Of a DNA stretch of 8,597 nucleotides, positions 1-7,364 are shown piece by piece. The position numbers and the translations under genes are program-made. Position 1 is the stretch's first letter. Each line of letters begins with the position of its first letter. The notes beneath the pieces were generated by a model. That model worked only from the letters and a program-made list of their open reading frames with translations. It was not told the DNA's origin and searched no databases. The stretch covers positions 1 to 8,597 of the forward strand of contig CAKKST010000283.1 of assembly GCA_919903585.1 (NCBI GenBank), given 5' to 3'. The stretch is from Nitrospiria bacterium. GTDB lineage: Bacteria > Nitrospirota > CAKKRA01 > 9FT-COMBO-42-15.

Positions 1-1
1 T

Positions 2-175
2 GTCTGTTTTTCAAGGGTATATGTAGGTGTGCATTATCCATTGGATGTTATTGGCGGCGCCTTGATAGGCCTCCTCATCGCCTCAGGTGTTCTATATCTT
101 GATAAAAGGTATTTTGTGAGGTTTTGTAGCCCCTTAAAAGACAAGCAAATCTGCTCAAAAGAGATTGACAAATAA
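2..175 (+). CDS. PAP2-family membrane phosphatase, C-terminal fragment (5' end outside window)
   Basis: An open frame entering from the left edge encodes about 57 residues and ends at TAA 173-175. Its first residues contain SRVYVGVHYPLD, a perfect match to the third PAP2 signature (S-R-x5-H-x3-D) that supplies the phosphate-binding Arg, the catalytic His and its partner Asp. A hydrophobic segment follows (about residues 16-34, GALIGLLIASGVLYL) and then a basic, soluble tail. PAP2 enzymes remove phosphate from lipids such as undecaprenyl diphosphate, phosphatidic acid or lipid A. Because the gene lies directly upstream of polyprenyl-phosphate sugar genes, a lipid-carrier or lipid A phosphatase role is a reasonable inference, but the substrate cannot be read from this fragment. 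The N-terminal motifs are off the window, so whether the gene is intact is unknown. Confidence 0.85.
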   Translation, partial: VCFSRVYVGVHYPLDVIGGALIGLLIASGVLYLDKRYFVRFCSPLKDKQICSKEIDK

Positions 176-206
176 GGTGTTAAATATTAAAATCCACACA
201 AGTATA

Positions 207-1769
207 ATGAAGAATTACAGATTTTCACTAATTCTTTTTGTCAGTTTTATTACCCTTTTCAGGATCTGGTTTATTGCCAATGGTTCTCTCAACCTTTCAG
301 AGGATGAGGCCCACTACTGGGAATGGTCAAGGAACCTTGATTTAAGCTATTACAGCAAGGGCCCGATGGTGGCATATATAATATTTATCTTCACAAGCAT
401 CTTTGGCAATACAGAGCTTGGCGTCAGGTTTGGCGCTATTGCTGTTTCATTGGGGATGAATTTGATAACATATTTATTTGTAAGTGACATATTTGATGAA
501 AGAAAGGCATTTTATTCTGTAATACTTATGAATATCATCCCGCTCTTTGCAGCCGGGGCGATTCTCTTTACCATTGATCCACCGTATTTCTTCTTCTGGT
601 GCCTTGCTATATTTTTTACATATAAGGCAATAAATTATGATAAAAGATGGTGGTATGCTGTTGGGATTGCCATCGGCATGGGGCTGCTGACAAAATATAC
701 CATGGCCATGTTTATCCCGTTACTCTTTGCCTTTCTGCTGCTCTCAAGGGCAGGCAGCCACTGGGTGGCCAGAAAAGAGCCTTATTTAGCTGTTGTTATT
801 GGCCTTGTATTTTTTACACCTGTCATCCTCTGGAATATACAGCATGACTGGGTCTCTTTCAGGCATGTTGCAGGTCAGGCAGGGCTCGCTGATGAAGATA
901 TATGGAGCCTTACCAATTCAATAAAGAATTTCATAGAGTTTCTGGGTATTCAAATAGGGATTATTACACCTGTTATCTTTACCGGGATGGTATATGCAGG
1001 TTATAAGTCTGTTAAAGGATTTATCAGAGAGAGGAGAGGACTTCCAGATTTTTGTATTTCTGGTTCGCACCCAAAAAAAATAAGCGGGGATGATTATTTA
1101 TTTTTAATTATATTTTCAATACCAGTCTTGCTTTTTTTTATTCTATACAGCATCTATTCAAAGGTGCAGGGCAATTGGGCAGTTACTGCATATTTTACAG
1201 GTTTAATAATGACAGTTGCTGTCTTTGATGAAATATATAAAAGGGGTAAAGGAAAATTTCTAAAAACAGGAATAATCTTAGCTTTCATTATACCGATTCT
1301 TGCAACTATTATTGGTCATAGCGCTGATTTATTAAGATCAAGCGGCCTCACCATAAGACATGACCCTACAGCAAGGCTCAAGGGATGGGATGAACTTGGG
1401 AATGAGATTGGCAAAATTAATAATAGTATGAACAAAAATACCTTTATTTTTTCAAACCGCTATCAGATCGCAAGCGAGCTTGCCTTTTATGTTCGGGGAC
1501 AGCCAAAGGTCTACTGTGCAAATTTAGGCAGAAGATTGAATCAGTATGACTTCTGGCAGGGATTTGACAGGCTTACTGGATGGGATGCAATATATGCAAA
1601 ATATGGTGATGGTATAAATGACCCTGAAATTGATAATGCCTTTTCATCATGCGAAAAGGTAAAGACCTTTATTGCCTACGACGATGGTTATAAGCAAAAG
1701 GTCTTCTCCATATTTCGTTGTTATGATTTTAAAGGAATGGAGATGAAAAGGGATAAGGTAACATATTAA
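207..1769 (+). CDS. GT-C membrane glycosyltransferase (GT39/PMT_2, ArnT-like)
   Basis: A polytopic membrane protein of about 520 residues with a dozen or so hydrophobic segments and a soluble C-terminal domain from roughly residue 395. The first periplasmic loop carries the family acidic pair (NLSEDEAHYWEWS, Asp33-Glu34). A second conserved acidic site follows the third hydrophobic block (TIDPPYFFFW, Asp124). The C-terminal domain has family-style blocks such as DPTARLKGW and SELAFYVRGQP. Such enzymes move a sugar from a polyprenyl-phosphate donor to lipid A, protein or glycan on the outer face of the inner membrane. The donor is probably made by the GT2 enzyme encoded next, whose start overlaps this stop by 1 nt (TAATG). 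The start is uncertain: ATG207 begins just before the first membrane span, GTG177 sits one nt after the PAP2 stop, and TTG165 overlaps that stop. None has a good Shine-Dalgarno. Acceptor and sugar are unknown. Confidence 0.85.
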   Translation: MKNYRFSLILFVSFITLFRIWFIANGSLNLSEDEAHYWEWSRNLDLSYYSKGPMVAYIIFIFTSIFGNTELGVRFGAIAVSLGMNLITYLFVSDIFDERKAFYSVILMNIIPLFAAGAILFTIDPPYFFFWCLAIFFTYKAINYDKRWWYAVGIAIGMGLLTKYTMAMFIPLLFAFLLLSRAGSHWVARKEPYLAVVIGLVFFTPVILWNIQHDWVSFRHVAGQAGLADEDIWSLTNSIKNFIEFLGIQIGIITPVIFTGMVYAGYKSVKGFIRERRGLPDFCISGSHPKKISGDDYLFLIIFSIPVLLFFILYSIYSKVQGNWAVTAYFTGLIMTVAVFDEIYKRGKGKFLKTGIILAFIIPILATIIGHSADLLRSSGLTIRHDPTARLKGWDELGNEIGKINNSMNKNTFIFSNRYQIASELAFYVRGQPKVYCANLGRRLNQYDFWQGFDRLTGWDAIYAKYGDGINDPEIDNAFSSCEKVKTFIAYDDGYKQKVFSIFRCYDFKGMEMKRDKVTY

Positions 1770-2722
1770 TGAATAATAATATAGATGTTTCAATAGTAGC
1801 GCCCATTTATAATGAAGAGGAAAATATCGGGCTGCTCTATTCTGAATTGAAGATGGTGATGGACAAGACAGGTATTAATTACGAAATCATCTTTATTGAT
1901 GATGGGAGTACAGACAGGACTCCAAAGCTTCTTTCAGACCTGAATAAAAAAGATGAGAGGGTGGTTGTTGTCAATTTTCGGAGGAATTTTGGCCAGACTG
2001 CTGCCATGTCTGCAGGATTTGACTATGCAAGAGGGGAGGTTATTGTAACAATAGACGGCGATCTCCAGAACGATCCCGAGGACATCCCAAAGCTGCTTGA
2101 TAAGATAAAGGAGTGTGATGTTGTGAGCGGCTGGAGGTTTGACAGGAAGGACCCCTTTATTTCAAGGAGGCTTCCTTCAATGATTGCAAACTGGATCATC
2201 TCAAAGGTTACAGGTGTTGAACTCCATGACTATGGATGCACATTAAAGGCATACAGGAGTGATGTTGTAAAAAACATCCGCCTCTATGGCGAGATGCACA
2301 GGTTTATCCCTGCAATAGCGAGCTGGATGGGCGTTAAGATAGCAGAGGTAAGGACAAACCACAGGCCGAGAAAATTTGGGAAATCAAAATATGGCCTATC
2401 AAGGACACTGAGGGTTGTACTTGATCTTATTACTGTAAAGTTCCTTCTGAGCTTTTCAACAAGGCCCATTCAGATATTCGGCCTCTTTGGTGTAATTTCA
2501 GGCGGCGCGGGGATACTGATAACAGGATACCTCAGCTATCTTAAATTAATACATGGGGTAAATATCGGCGGCAGGCCATTGCTTCTTTTGGGGGTTTTTC
2601 TTATTTTGCTTGGCGTACAGTTGATAATCATGGGGCTTTTAGGCGAGATGCTTGTGCGCATATATTATGAGTCACAGGATAAACCAATCTATGTTATAAG
2701 AAAGGTGTCTGATAAAAAATGA
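1769..2722 (+). CDS. Polyprenyl-phosphate sugar synthase, GT2 (DPM1/GtrB/ArnC-like)
   Basis: A 317-residue family-2 glycosyltransferase with two C-terminal membrane spans, the usual size and layout for bacterial GtrB/ArnC-type enzymes. The GT-A domain (about 1-220) shows SIVAPIYNEEENI, then IDDGSTDRT around residues 43-51, then RRNFGQTAAMSAG, and the metal-binding DGDLQNDPED with the DxD at 96-98. The segments GCTLKAYR and EMHRFIP are also typical. Hydrophobic spans lie at about 230-258 and 268-298. The family joins an NDP-sugar to polyprenyl phosphate at the cytoplasmic membrane face and yields the donor that GT-C enzymes use. Translation is coupled to both neighbours: the ATG shares one base with the upstream TAA, and the stop overlaps the next ATG by 4 nt (ATGA). 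The sugar could be glucose, mannose, an aminosugar or a modified pentose; the sequence does not decide. Confidence 0.92.
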   Translation: MNNNIDVSIVAPIYNEEENIGLLYSELKMVMDKTGINYEIIFIDDGSTDRTPKLLSDLNKKDERVVVVNFRRNFGQTAAMSAGFDYARGEVIVTIDGDLQNDPEDIPKLLDKIKECDVVSGWRFDRKDPFISRRLPSMIANWIISKVTGVELHDYGCTLKAYRSDVVKNIRLYGEMHRFIPAIASWMGVKIAEVRTNHRPRKFGKSKYGLSRTLRVVLDLITVKFLLSFSTRPIQIFGLFGVISGGAGILITGYLSYLKLIHGVNIGGRPLLLLGVFLILLGVQLIIMGLLGEMLVRIYYESQDKPIYVIRKVSDKK

Positions 2723-3690
2723 AAAAAAAATGGCTTTCACTCTTAGCAAAGATAATTGTAAGCGGCCTTATTTTGACAATCCTCTTTTACAAGACCGATG
2801 TAAATAAGTTTTATACCATCATAAAAGGAGCAGATATGCTAATATTTCTCCTTGCCTTTTGTCTTTTCATCATTGCACAAACAATAAGCACATACAGGTG
2901 GAAGATGCTGCTTCATACCGAAAGGATGAATATCCACTTTTATAATCTGATTGCATATTACTTTATCGGTATGTTTTTCAATCTCTTTATGCCTACCCTC
3001 GTTGGCGGCGATGTGGTAAGGGGATATTATCTTTACAAAAAATCTAACAAGGGAAGCGAATCAGTGGCATCCATATTTGTTGAGAGGCTGAGCGGTTTCT
3101 TTGCCCTTATGGTGATCGGGCTGTTGTCGCTTATTATTGGTTATTCCTATATTAATGATAAGCCGATAATAGTCATTCTGCTTGCTGCAATAACCTCAGT
3201 TTTTTTTGCCTCTTTGCTTTTGATTGCAAATAAAGGGATAAGGGACAGGGTCAATGAGCTTATAAAAGGCGGAAGATTTGAATGGATAAGGCAAAAGCTT
3301 AAGGGTATCTCTGAGTCAATAAAAAGGTACAGAAACCATAAAGAGGTTGTGATGAGGGTGATCCTATTATCATTTTTGGTACAGGTGATTGGAATCTTTA
3401 TCTTTTATTTTGTTTCAAAGGCGCTTGGATTTAATGTTTCTTTAGCCTATTTCTTTTTATTTGTTCCTATCATTACTGTTATCTCCATGGCCCCTGTTAC
3501 ATTTGGCGGGCTCGGTGTGAGGGAGTTTTTGGCAATATTTCTTTTTCATAAAGTCGGGCTTGGGACAACAGAGGCGTTGAGCCTTTCATTATTATGGTTC
3601 TCCATATCTGTTATTGCAAGCATTTTGGGAGGTGTTATTTTTCTATTTAGCGAGAATCCAATGTCAACTTCACATAAAAAGACAGCGTAA
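2719..3690 (+). CDS. Flippase-like membrane protein, YbhN/AglD/MprF-N type (LPG_synthase_TM)
   Basis: A 323-residue integral membrane protein with about eight hydrophobic segments. It carries the two hallmarks of the YbhN/AglD/MprF N-terminal (UPF0104-like) fold: MPTLVGGDVVRGYYL (GGD at 96-98, Arg101) followed by VERLSG (121-126), and APVTFGGLGVREF (258-270) in a late hydrophobic hairpin. In MprF the related domain flips aminoacylated phosphatidylglycerol, and AglD relatives sit in glycan pathways. A role in moving or using the lipid-linked sugar made by the adjacent GT2 enzyme is inferred from context, not shown. The aminoacyl-transferase domain of full MprF is absent, so this is not a lysyl-PG synthase. 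Its start overlaps the GT2 stop as ATGA. The N-terminus is basic (MKKKW) and leads directly into the first span. Confidence 0.88.
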   Translation: MKKKWLSLLAKIIVSGLILTILFYKTDVNKFYTIIKGADMLIFLLAFCLFIIAQTISTYRWKMLLHTERMNIHFYNLIAYYFIGMFFNLFMPTLVGGDVVRGYYLYKKSNKGSESVASIFVERLSGFFALMVIGLLSLIIGYSYINDKPIIVILLAAITSVFFASLLLIANKGIRDRVNELIKGGRFEWIRQKLKGISESIKRYRNHKEVVMRVILLSFLVQVIGIFIFYFVSKALGFNVSLAYFFLFVPIITVISMAPVTFGGLGVREFLAIFLFHKVGLGTTEALSLSLLWFSISVIASILGGVIFLFSENPMSTSHKKTA

Positions 3691-3696
3691 TGCCCT

Positions 3697-5556
3697 ATGA
3701 ATAATGAAATAAAACTAAAGGTCAACATACTCCCTGATGAAAAAGAGGTGATATGTAATAAGGACACTACAATACTTAATGCCTGCACTTCAGCAGGGAT
3801 AATGCTCAATGCGCCATGCAGCGGCGAGGGGACATGCGGCAAGTGTGTTGTGCAGGTGATAGAAGGGGCATCAGCGCCTGACTCCTGCGAGTTCCAGCTT
3901 TTATCAGGGACAATGCTAAAAACGGGTTACCGCTTTGCCTGCAGGTCTAAGGTTAATGATAATATGCGGCTGATAATACCATCAGAAAGCCGCATTGTTA
4001 GGGAAAAAAAGGTAAAGGCAAGCACAGCGCGTGTGCTCAGCCTCAGGCCGAATATAGTAAAGATGTATTTAAGACTGCAGCAGCCAAAGGAGAAGGCAGG
4101 GGTCTCTCACCTTGAGGTGCTTGAAAAGGCAATATTAAGGAGGTTCGGCAAGATTGAGACACCGCTTGAGCTGATCCGCAGGCTGCCCAATATATTAAAG
4201 GCTGCCAATTATAAAGTGACAGCAGTCATAATGGGCAGGCGATTAACAGACTTAGAGATAGGTGATACAACACGGGATATATTCGGGGTGTCCTTTGATA
4301 TCGGGACGAATGTTATTGCAGGCGCCCTAATTAATATAAATAATGGGAAGGAAATAGGGACTGTGTCTGATATAAGTTTCCTGTCAAAAAACGACAGGGA
4401 TTTAAAGGCAAAGATTACAACACTTCTTAGAAATCCAGAAGAGGGCCTAAAAGAACTGCAGGACGCCCTGATAAACAGGATAAATGGCATAATAACAGAG
4501 CTTATATCAAAGAAAAAAATAAGGAGAGAGCATATCTATGAAATGTCTGCTGCAGGAAGCTCTGTGATGCAGCATATACTCCTCGGCATCAATCCCACGT
4601 CCCTTGTATCTGCAACACATCACCCTGTGATAAAACGGAGTATAGATGCCGATGCAGCAGCGCTCGGTATTAATTTGAACAGGATGGCAAGGGTCTATGT
4701 AATGCCATCCCTGTCAGGATTCGTTGGCGGCGATGCAATCTCATTGATCCTCAGCGCTGCAATGAATAAAGATGAAAATATCAAGCTTGCAGTTGGTTTG
4801 GGTGCAAATGGCATTATAATACTCGGTTCAAAGGATCGGATGCTCATATATTCCACATCAGCCTCATCTGCATTTGACGGTATTCATATAAATAACGGGA
4901 TGCTGCCATCTGAGGGCGCTGTTGAAGACATAAAATTTAATCTGGGTCATAAACATAAAAAGGGAAAGGATATTGAGTTAAAGGTTATCGGAAATGTAGA
5001 GCCTGAAGGCATTACCAGCGGCGCTGTTGTAGCCCTTTTATCTGAACTTAAAAGGCTCGGTGTAATTGAAAAAAATGGAAGGATAAGATCAAAAGAGGAA
5101 TTAAGAAACAGCCTTGACAGTGCAATCTTAAACAGAATAGGATCAGATAATAATGGAAATACATTTACTATCTATAACGAAAAAAGAAAAAAGATAGCCT
5201 TAACACAGAGGGATGTAAAGGAGATACAGATTGCAAAGGGGACGATAAGGGCAGCAATAGAGATTATGAAAGGGATACTAAAGATTACAGATGATGATAT
5301 AATGGAGGTGTATCTCTCAGGCACTTATGGGATCACCTATAATCTTGAGAGAATAGCAGATATAGGCGTCTTTCCGGCAAACTATCTGGAAAAATTGGAA
5401 TATCTTGGCGATAGCACATCAATAGGCGCAAAGATGGCGCTTCTTTCAAAGGATATAAGGGCAGAGGCAGAGATTATATCAAATTCAGTGGAATACCTTG
5501 ACCTCGCAAGCAGGGAAGATTTTCAGGATGAATTTTCCATCTGGATGAATTTTTAA
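3697..5556 (+). CDS. [2Fe-2S] ferredoxin-ASKHA protein, corrinoid activator (RACo/RACE)-like, divergent nucleotide site
   Basis: A 619-residue protein with the domain order of reductive activators of corrinoid proteins. The N-terminal ferredoxin domain (1-100) has Cys41-x5-Cys47-x2-Cys50 and Cys82 as cluster ligands. A middle domain spans about 110-190, and a DUF4445-type ASKHA domain runs from 197 to the end. Characterised relatives use ATP to drive electrons into cob(II)alamin of methyltransferases or CoFeSP. The first phosphate motif is near normal (FDIGTNVIAGAL, Asp201). The second, usually DIGTNGE, reads GLGANGI (367-373), and the usual STAAGPAFEG reads STSASSAFDG (386-395). The NPQ-x-x-x-G-x-DVISRI block is replaced by SFLSKNDRDLKAKI (227-240). 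The C-terminal SGTYGITYNL...IADIGVFP (541-560) is recognisable. ATP turnover may therefore be altered or lost. It begins 6 nt after the flippase stop with no strong Shine-Dalgarno, which suggests read-through coupling. No corrinoid protein or methyltransferase is in view. Confidence 0.85.
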   Translation: MNNEIKLKVNILPDEKEVICNKDTTILNACTSAGIMLNAPCSGEGTCGKCVVQVIEGASAPDSCEFQLLSGTMLKTGYRFACRSKVNDNMRLIIPSESRIVREKKVKASTARVLSLRPNIVKMYLRLQQPKEKAGVSHLEVLEKAILRRFGKIETPLELIRRLPNILKAANYKVTAVIMGRRLTDLEIGDTTRDIFGVSFDIGTNVIAGALININNGKEIGTVSDISFLSKNDRDLKAKITTLLRNPEEGLKELQDALINRINGIITELISKKKIRREHIYEMSAAGSSVMQHILLGINPTSLVSATHHPVIKRSIDADAAALGINLNRMARVYVMPSLSGFVGGDAISLILSAAMNKDENIKLAVGLGANGIIILGSKDRMLIYSTSASSAFDGIHINNGMLPSEGAVEDIKFNLGHKHKKGKDIELKVIGNVEPEGITSGAVVALLSELKRLGVIEKNGRIRSKEELRNSLDSAILNRIGSDNNGNTFTIYNEKRKKIALTQRDVKEIQIAKGTIRAAIEIMKGILKITDDDIMEVYLSGTYGITYNLERIADIGVFPANYLEKLEYLGDSTSIGAKMALLSKDIRAEAEIISNSVEYLDLASREDFQDEFSIWMNF

Positions 5557-5560
5557 TACA

Positions 5561-5582
5561 GGGCTTAAAAAAACTTTTGCCC
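5561..5582 (+). terminator. Weak hairpin after the ferredoxin-ASKHA gene
   Basis: Five bases after the stop, GGGC (5561-5564) and AAAA (5567-5570) can pair with TTTT (5575-5578) and GCCC (5579-5582). This gives an 8-bp stem with a 2-nt bulge and a 4-nt loop. No T-run follows, so it is a poor intrinsic terminator. It may only attenuate transcription or mark the 3' end of the upstream transcript. Confidence 0.3.
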
Positions 5583-5584
5583 TT

Positions 5585-5667
5585 GATTACACAGATTACA
5601 AGAAACAGATTACACAGATGAGAGGAATTTTTAATCGGTGTAATCGCTTTTAAGAATCAGTGTAATC
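5585..5667. repeat. Nested inverted repeat of four GATTACACAGAT-like 12-mers in the purH leader
   Basis: GATTACACAGAT occurs twice in direct orientation (5585-5596 and 5608-5619) and then twice in the opposite sense with one mismatch each: ATCGGTGTAATC at 5634-5645 and ATCAGTGTAATC at 5656-5667. The two outer copies pair with each other and so do the two inner ones, so the 83-bp unit can fold into a long, interrupted hairpin. It ends 24 nt before the purH start codon, just upstream of its Shine-Dalgarno. Short intergenic elements with this GATTACA-like wording recur in many bacterial genomes. Whether this copy is mobile, a transcription leader or simply decayed repeat cannot be told from one copy. 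Confidence 0.7.
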
Positions 5668-5691
5668 ATTTAATAATAACAGGAGGTTGTA

Positions 5692-7248
5692 ATGGGTAAG
5701 ATCAGAATTGCATTAATAAGTGTGTCAAACAAGGATGGGGTAGTTAATTTTGCAAAGGGGCTTAATGAATCTGGTGTAAAGATACTTTCTACAGGGGGTA
5801 CGGCAAAGGCATTAAGGGATGCAGGCATACCGGTTATAGATGTGTCAGAGCATACAGGTTTTCCAGAAATGCTTGACGGAAGGGTAAAGACACTTCATCC
5901 CAAGATACATGGCGGGCTTCTTGGCAGAAGGGATAATCCCGAGCATGTAAGGCAGATGAAGGAGCAGAACATAGAGCCAATAGATATGGTGGTTGCAAAC
6001 CTCTATCCCTTTGAGGCGACGATTGCAAAGCCAAACTGCACCTTTGAAGATGCGATTGAAAATATAGATATTGGCGGGCCTGCAATGCTAAGGTCTGCTG
6101 CAAAAAATTTTAAGGATGTTGCAGTGGTTGTTGACCCCCTTGACTACAAAAAGGTTCTTGAGGAGATGAAAAAGAGCAGCAGCGGTCTTTCAGAAGAGAC
6201 AAAATTTGAGCTTGCACGTAAGGTATTTCTTCATACTGCAAAATACGACAGCGTAATATCCAATTACCTTGAAAAGAGCGACAAAGAGCCTGTGAGATTT
6301 CCCGGCATCCTTACACTGCAATTTGAGAAGGTGCAGAATCTGCGCTATGGAGAAAACCCTCACCAGCAGGGCGCCTTTTACAGGGAATTTAATATCAAAG
6401 AGCCATCTGTGTCAAGGGCAAGGCAGCTTCAGGGCAAGGAGATGTCCTTTAATAATTTCCTTGATGCAAACTCTGCCTTTGAGCTGGCAAAGGAATATAC
6501 AGAGCCTGCTGTTGTAATAGTAAAGCATAACAACCCATGCGGTGTGGCAACCGGCGAGCCTCTGGTAAAGGCATATAAGATTGCCCGCGATGCTGACCCT
6601 GTATCTGCCTTTGGCGGTGTGCTTGCCTTTAACAGAATGGTTGATGCAAAGACAGCCAAGGAGATTGTCTCTACCTTTGTGGAGGTTGTTATAGCGCCGG
6701 AGTTTGATGAGGATGCGCTTGAGGAATTTAAAAAGAAAAAGGACATCAGGCTGCTTGATGCCGGGCCGACTGTAAAGGGCGAGGCAGAGGGCATGGACAT
6801 GAAAAAGATAGCAGGCGGCCTGATATTTCAGGACAGAGATCTCGGCAGGATAAATAATATCAAGGGCCTGAAGGTGGCAACAAAAAGAAAGCCTACTGAG
6901 AAGGAATGGAAGGCGCTATCTTTTGCTTGGAAGGTGTGCAAGCATGTAAAGTCAAATGCAATAGTCTTTGCAAAGGAGAATTGTACGATTGGCATTGGCG
7001 CCGGACAGATGAGCCGTGTAGATTCTGTAAAGATTGCAGTAATGAAGTCCATTAAGTCTACAAAGGGCGCTGCGCTTGCCTCTGATGCCTTCTTCCCATT
7101 TGCAGACGGCATAAAGGCTGCTGCAAAGGCAGGGATAAAGGCAATAATCCAGCCCGGCGGCTCAATTCGTGATGATGAAGTGATTGCAGCAGCAGACAAG
7201 CACAAGATTGCAATGGTGTTTACAGGCATGAGGCATTTCAGGCATTAA
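5692..7248 (+). CDS. purH: Bifunctional AICAR transformylase / IMP cyclohydrolase
   Basis: A complete 518-residue PurH, close to the usual length of about 520-530. It catalyses the last two steps of IMP synthesis in the cytoplasm: formylation of AICAR with 10-formyl-tetrahydrofolate, then ring closure. The N-terminal cyclohydrolase (MGS-like) domain shows SVSNKDG (10-16), ILSTGGTAKAL (41-51) and RVKTLHPKIHGGLL (64-77). The transformylase part shows NLRYGENPHQQGAFY (216-230), MSFNNFLDANSAFEL (251-265), VKHNNPCG with the catalytic Lys-His pair at 278-279, and SAFGGVLAFNR around 305-315. The C-terminus ends in the typical PGGSIRD...ADKHKIAMVFTGMRHFRH block. The start is well supported by AGGAGG (5681-5686) five nt upstream. 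No other pur gene is adjacent, so it is probably a single gene with its own leader. Nothing in the reading frame looks damaged. Confidence 0.98.
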   Translation: MGKIRIALISVSNKDGVVNFAKGLNESGVKILSTGGTAKALRDAGIPVIDVSEHTGFPEMLDGRVKTLHPKIHGGLLGRRDNPEHVRQMKEQNIEPIDMVVANLYPFEATIAKPNCTFEDAIENIDIGGPAMLRSAAKNFKDVAVVVDPLDYKKVLEEMKKSSSGLSEETKFELARKVFLHTAKYDSVISNYLEKSDKEPVRFPGILTLQFEKVQNLRYGENPHQQGAFYREFNIKEPSVSRARQLQGKEMSFNNFLDANSAFELAKEYTEPAVVIVKHNNPCGVATGEPLVKAYKIARDADPVSAFGGVLAFNRMVDAKTAKEIVSTFVEVVIAPEFDEDALEEFKKKKDIRLLDAGPTVKGEAEGMDMKKIAGGLIFQDRDLGRINNIKGLKVATKRKPTEKEWKALSFAWKVCKHVKSNAIVFAKENCTIGIGAGQMSRVDSVKIAVMKSIKSTKGAALASDAFFPFADGIKAAAKAGIKAIIQPGGSIRDDEVIAAADKHKIAMVFTGMRHFRH

Positions 7249-7258
7249 AAACATTCTT

Positions 7259-7293
7259 CCCTCTCCCCTTGCGGGAGAGGGTTGGGGTGAGGG
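7259..7293. repeat. GC-rich palindromic dispersed-type repeat after purH
   Basis: CCCTCTCCC (7259-7267) and GGGAGAGGG (7273-7281) form a perfect 9-bp stem with a 5-nt loop, followed by GTTGGGGTGAGGG to 7293. This wording is that of a short intergenic repeat found in many copies in a range of bacterial genomes, which is often mis-translated on the other strand as PSPQPSPARGEG-like peptides. It lies 10 bp after the purH stop and could end or protect the purH transcript, although no T-run follows. The base composition contrasts sharply with the AT-leaning surroundings, which points to an inserted element rather than native sequence. Confidence 0.75.
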
Positions 7294-7364
7294 GTGGGTG
7301 GATTCATTCATTAGTCTGATGTATAAGTCTATAAAAAGGAAAAAAACAGTAAGGAGGTGCGGCA

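Noticed and set aside
3690..3704. ATG at 3690 overlapping the flippase stop (TAATG) as the start of the ferredoxin-ASKHA gene
   Set aside because: That frame reads only four codons before a stop; the open frame starts at ATG3697.
5585..5667. Possible CRISPR-like array from the repeated GATTACACAGAT units
   Set aside because: The units are 12 bp, spaced 11-14 bp, half are inverted, and there is no cas gene. The pattern is a nested palindrome, not an array.
5557..5691. Purine riboswitch or PurR-type operator upstream of purH
   Set aside because: No purine aptamer core and no clear PurR/PUR-box wording was seen. Only the nested repeat and the ribosome-binding site are present.
6429..7229. Long minus-strand open frames opposite purH
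   Set aside because: They are antisense shadows of a canonical purH, with low-complexity Ser/Ala/Phe composition and no family motif.
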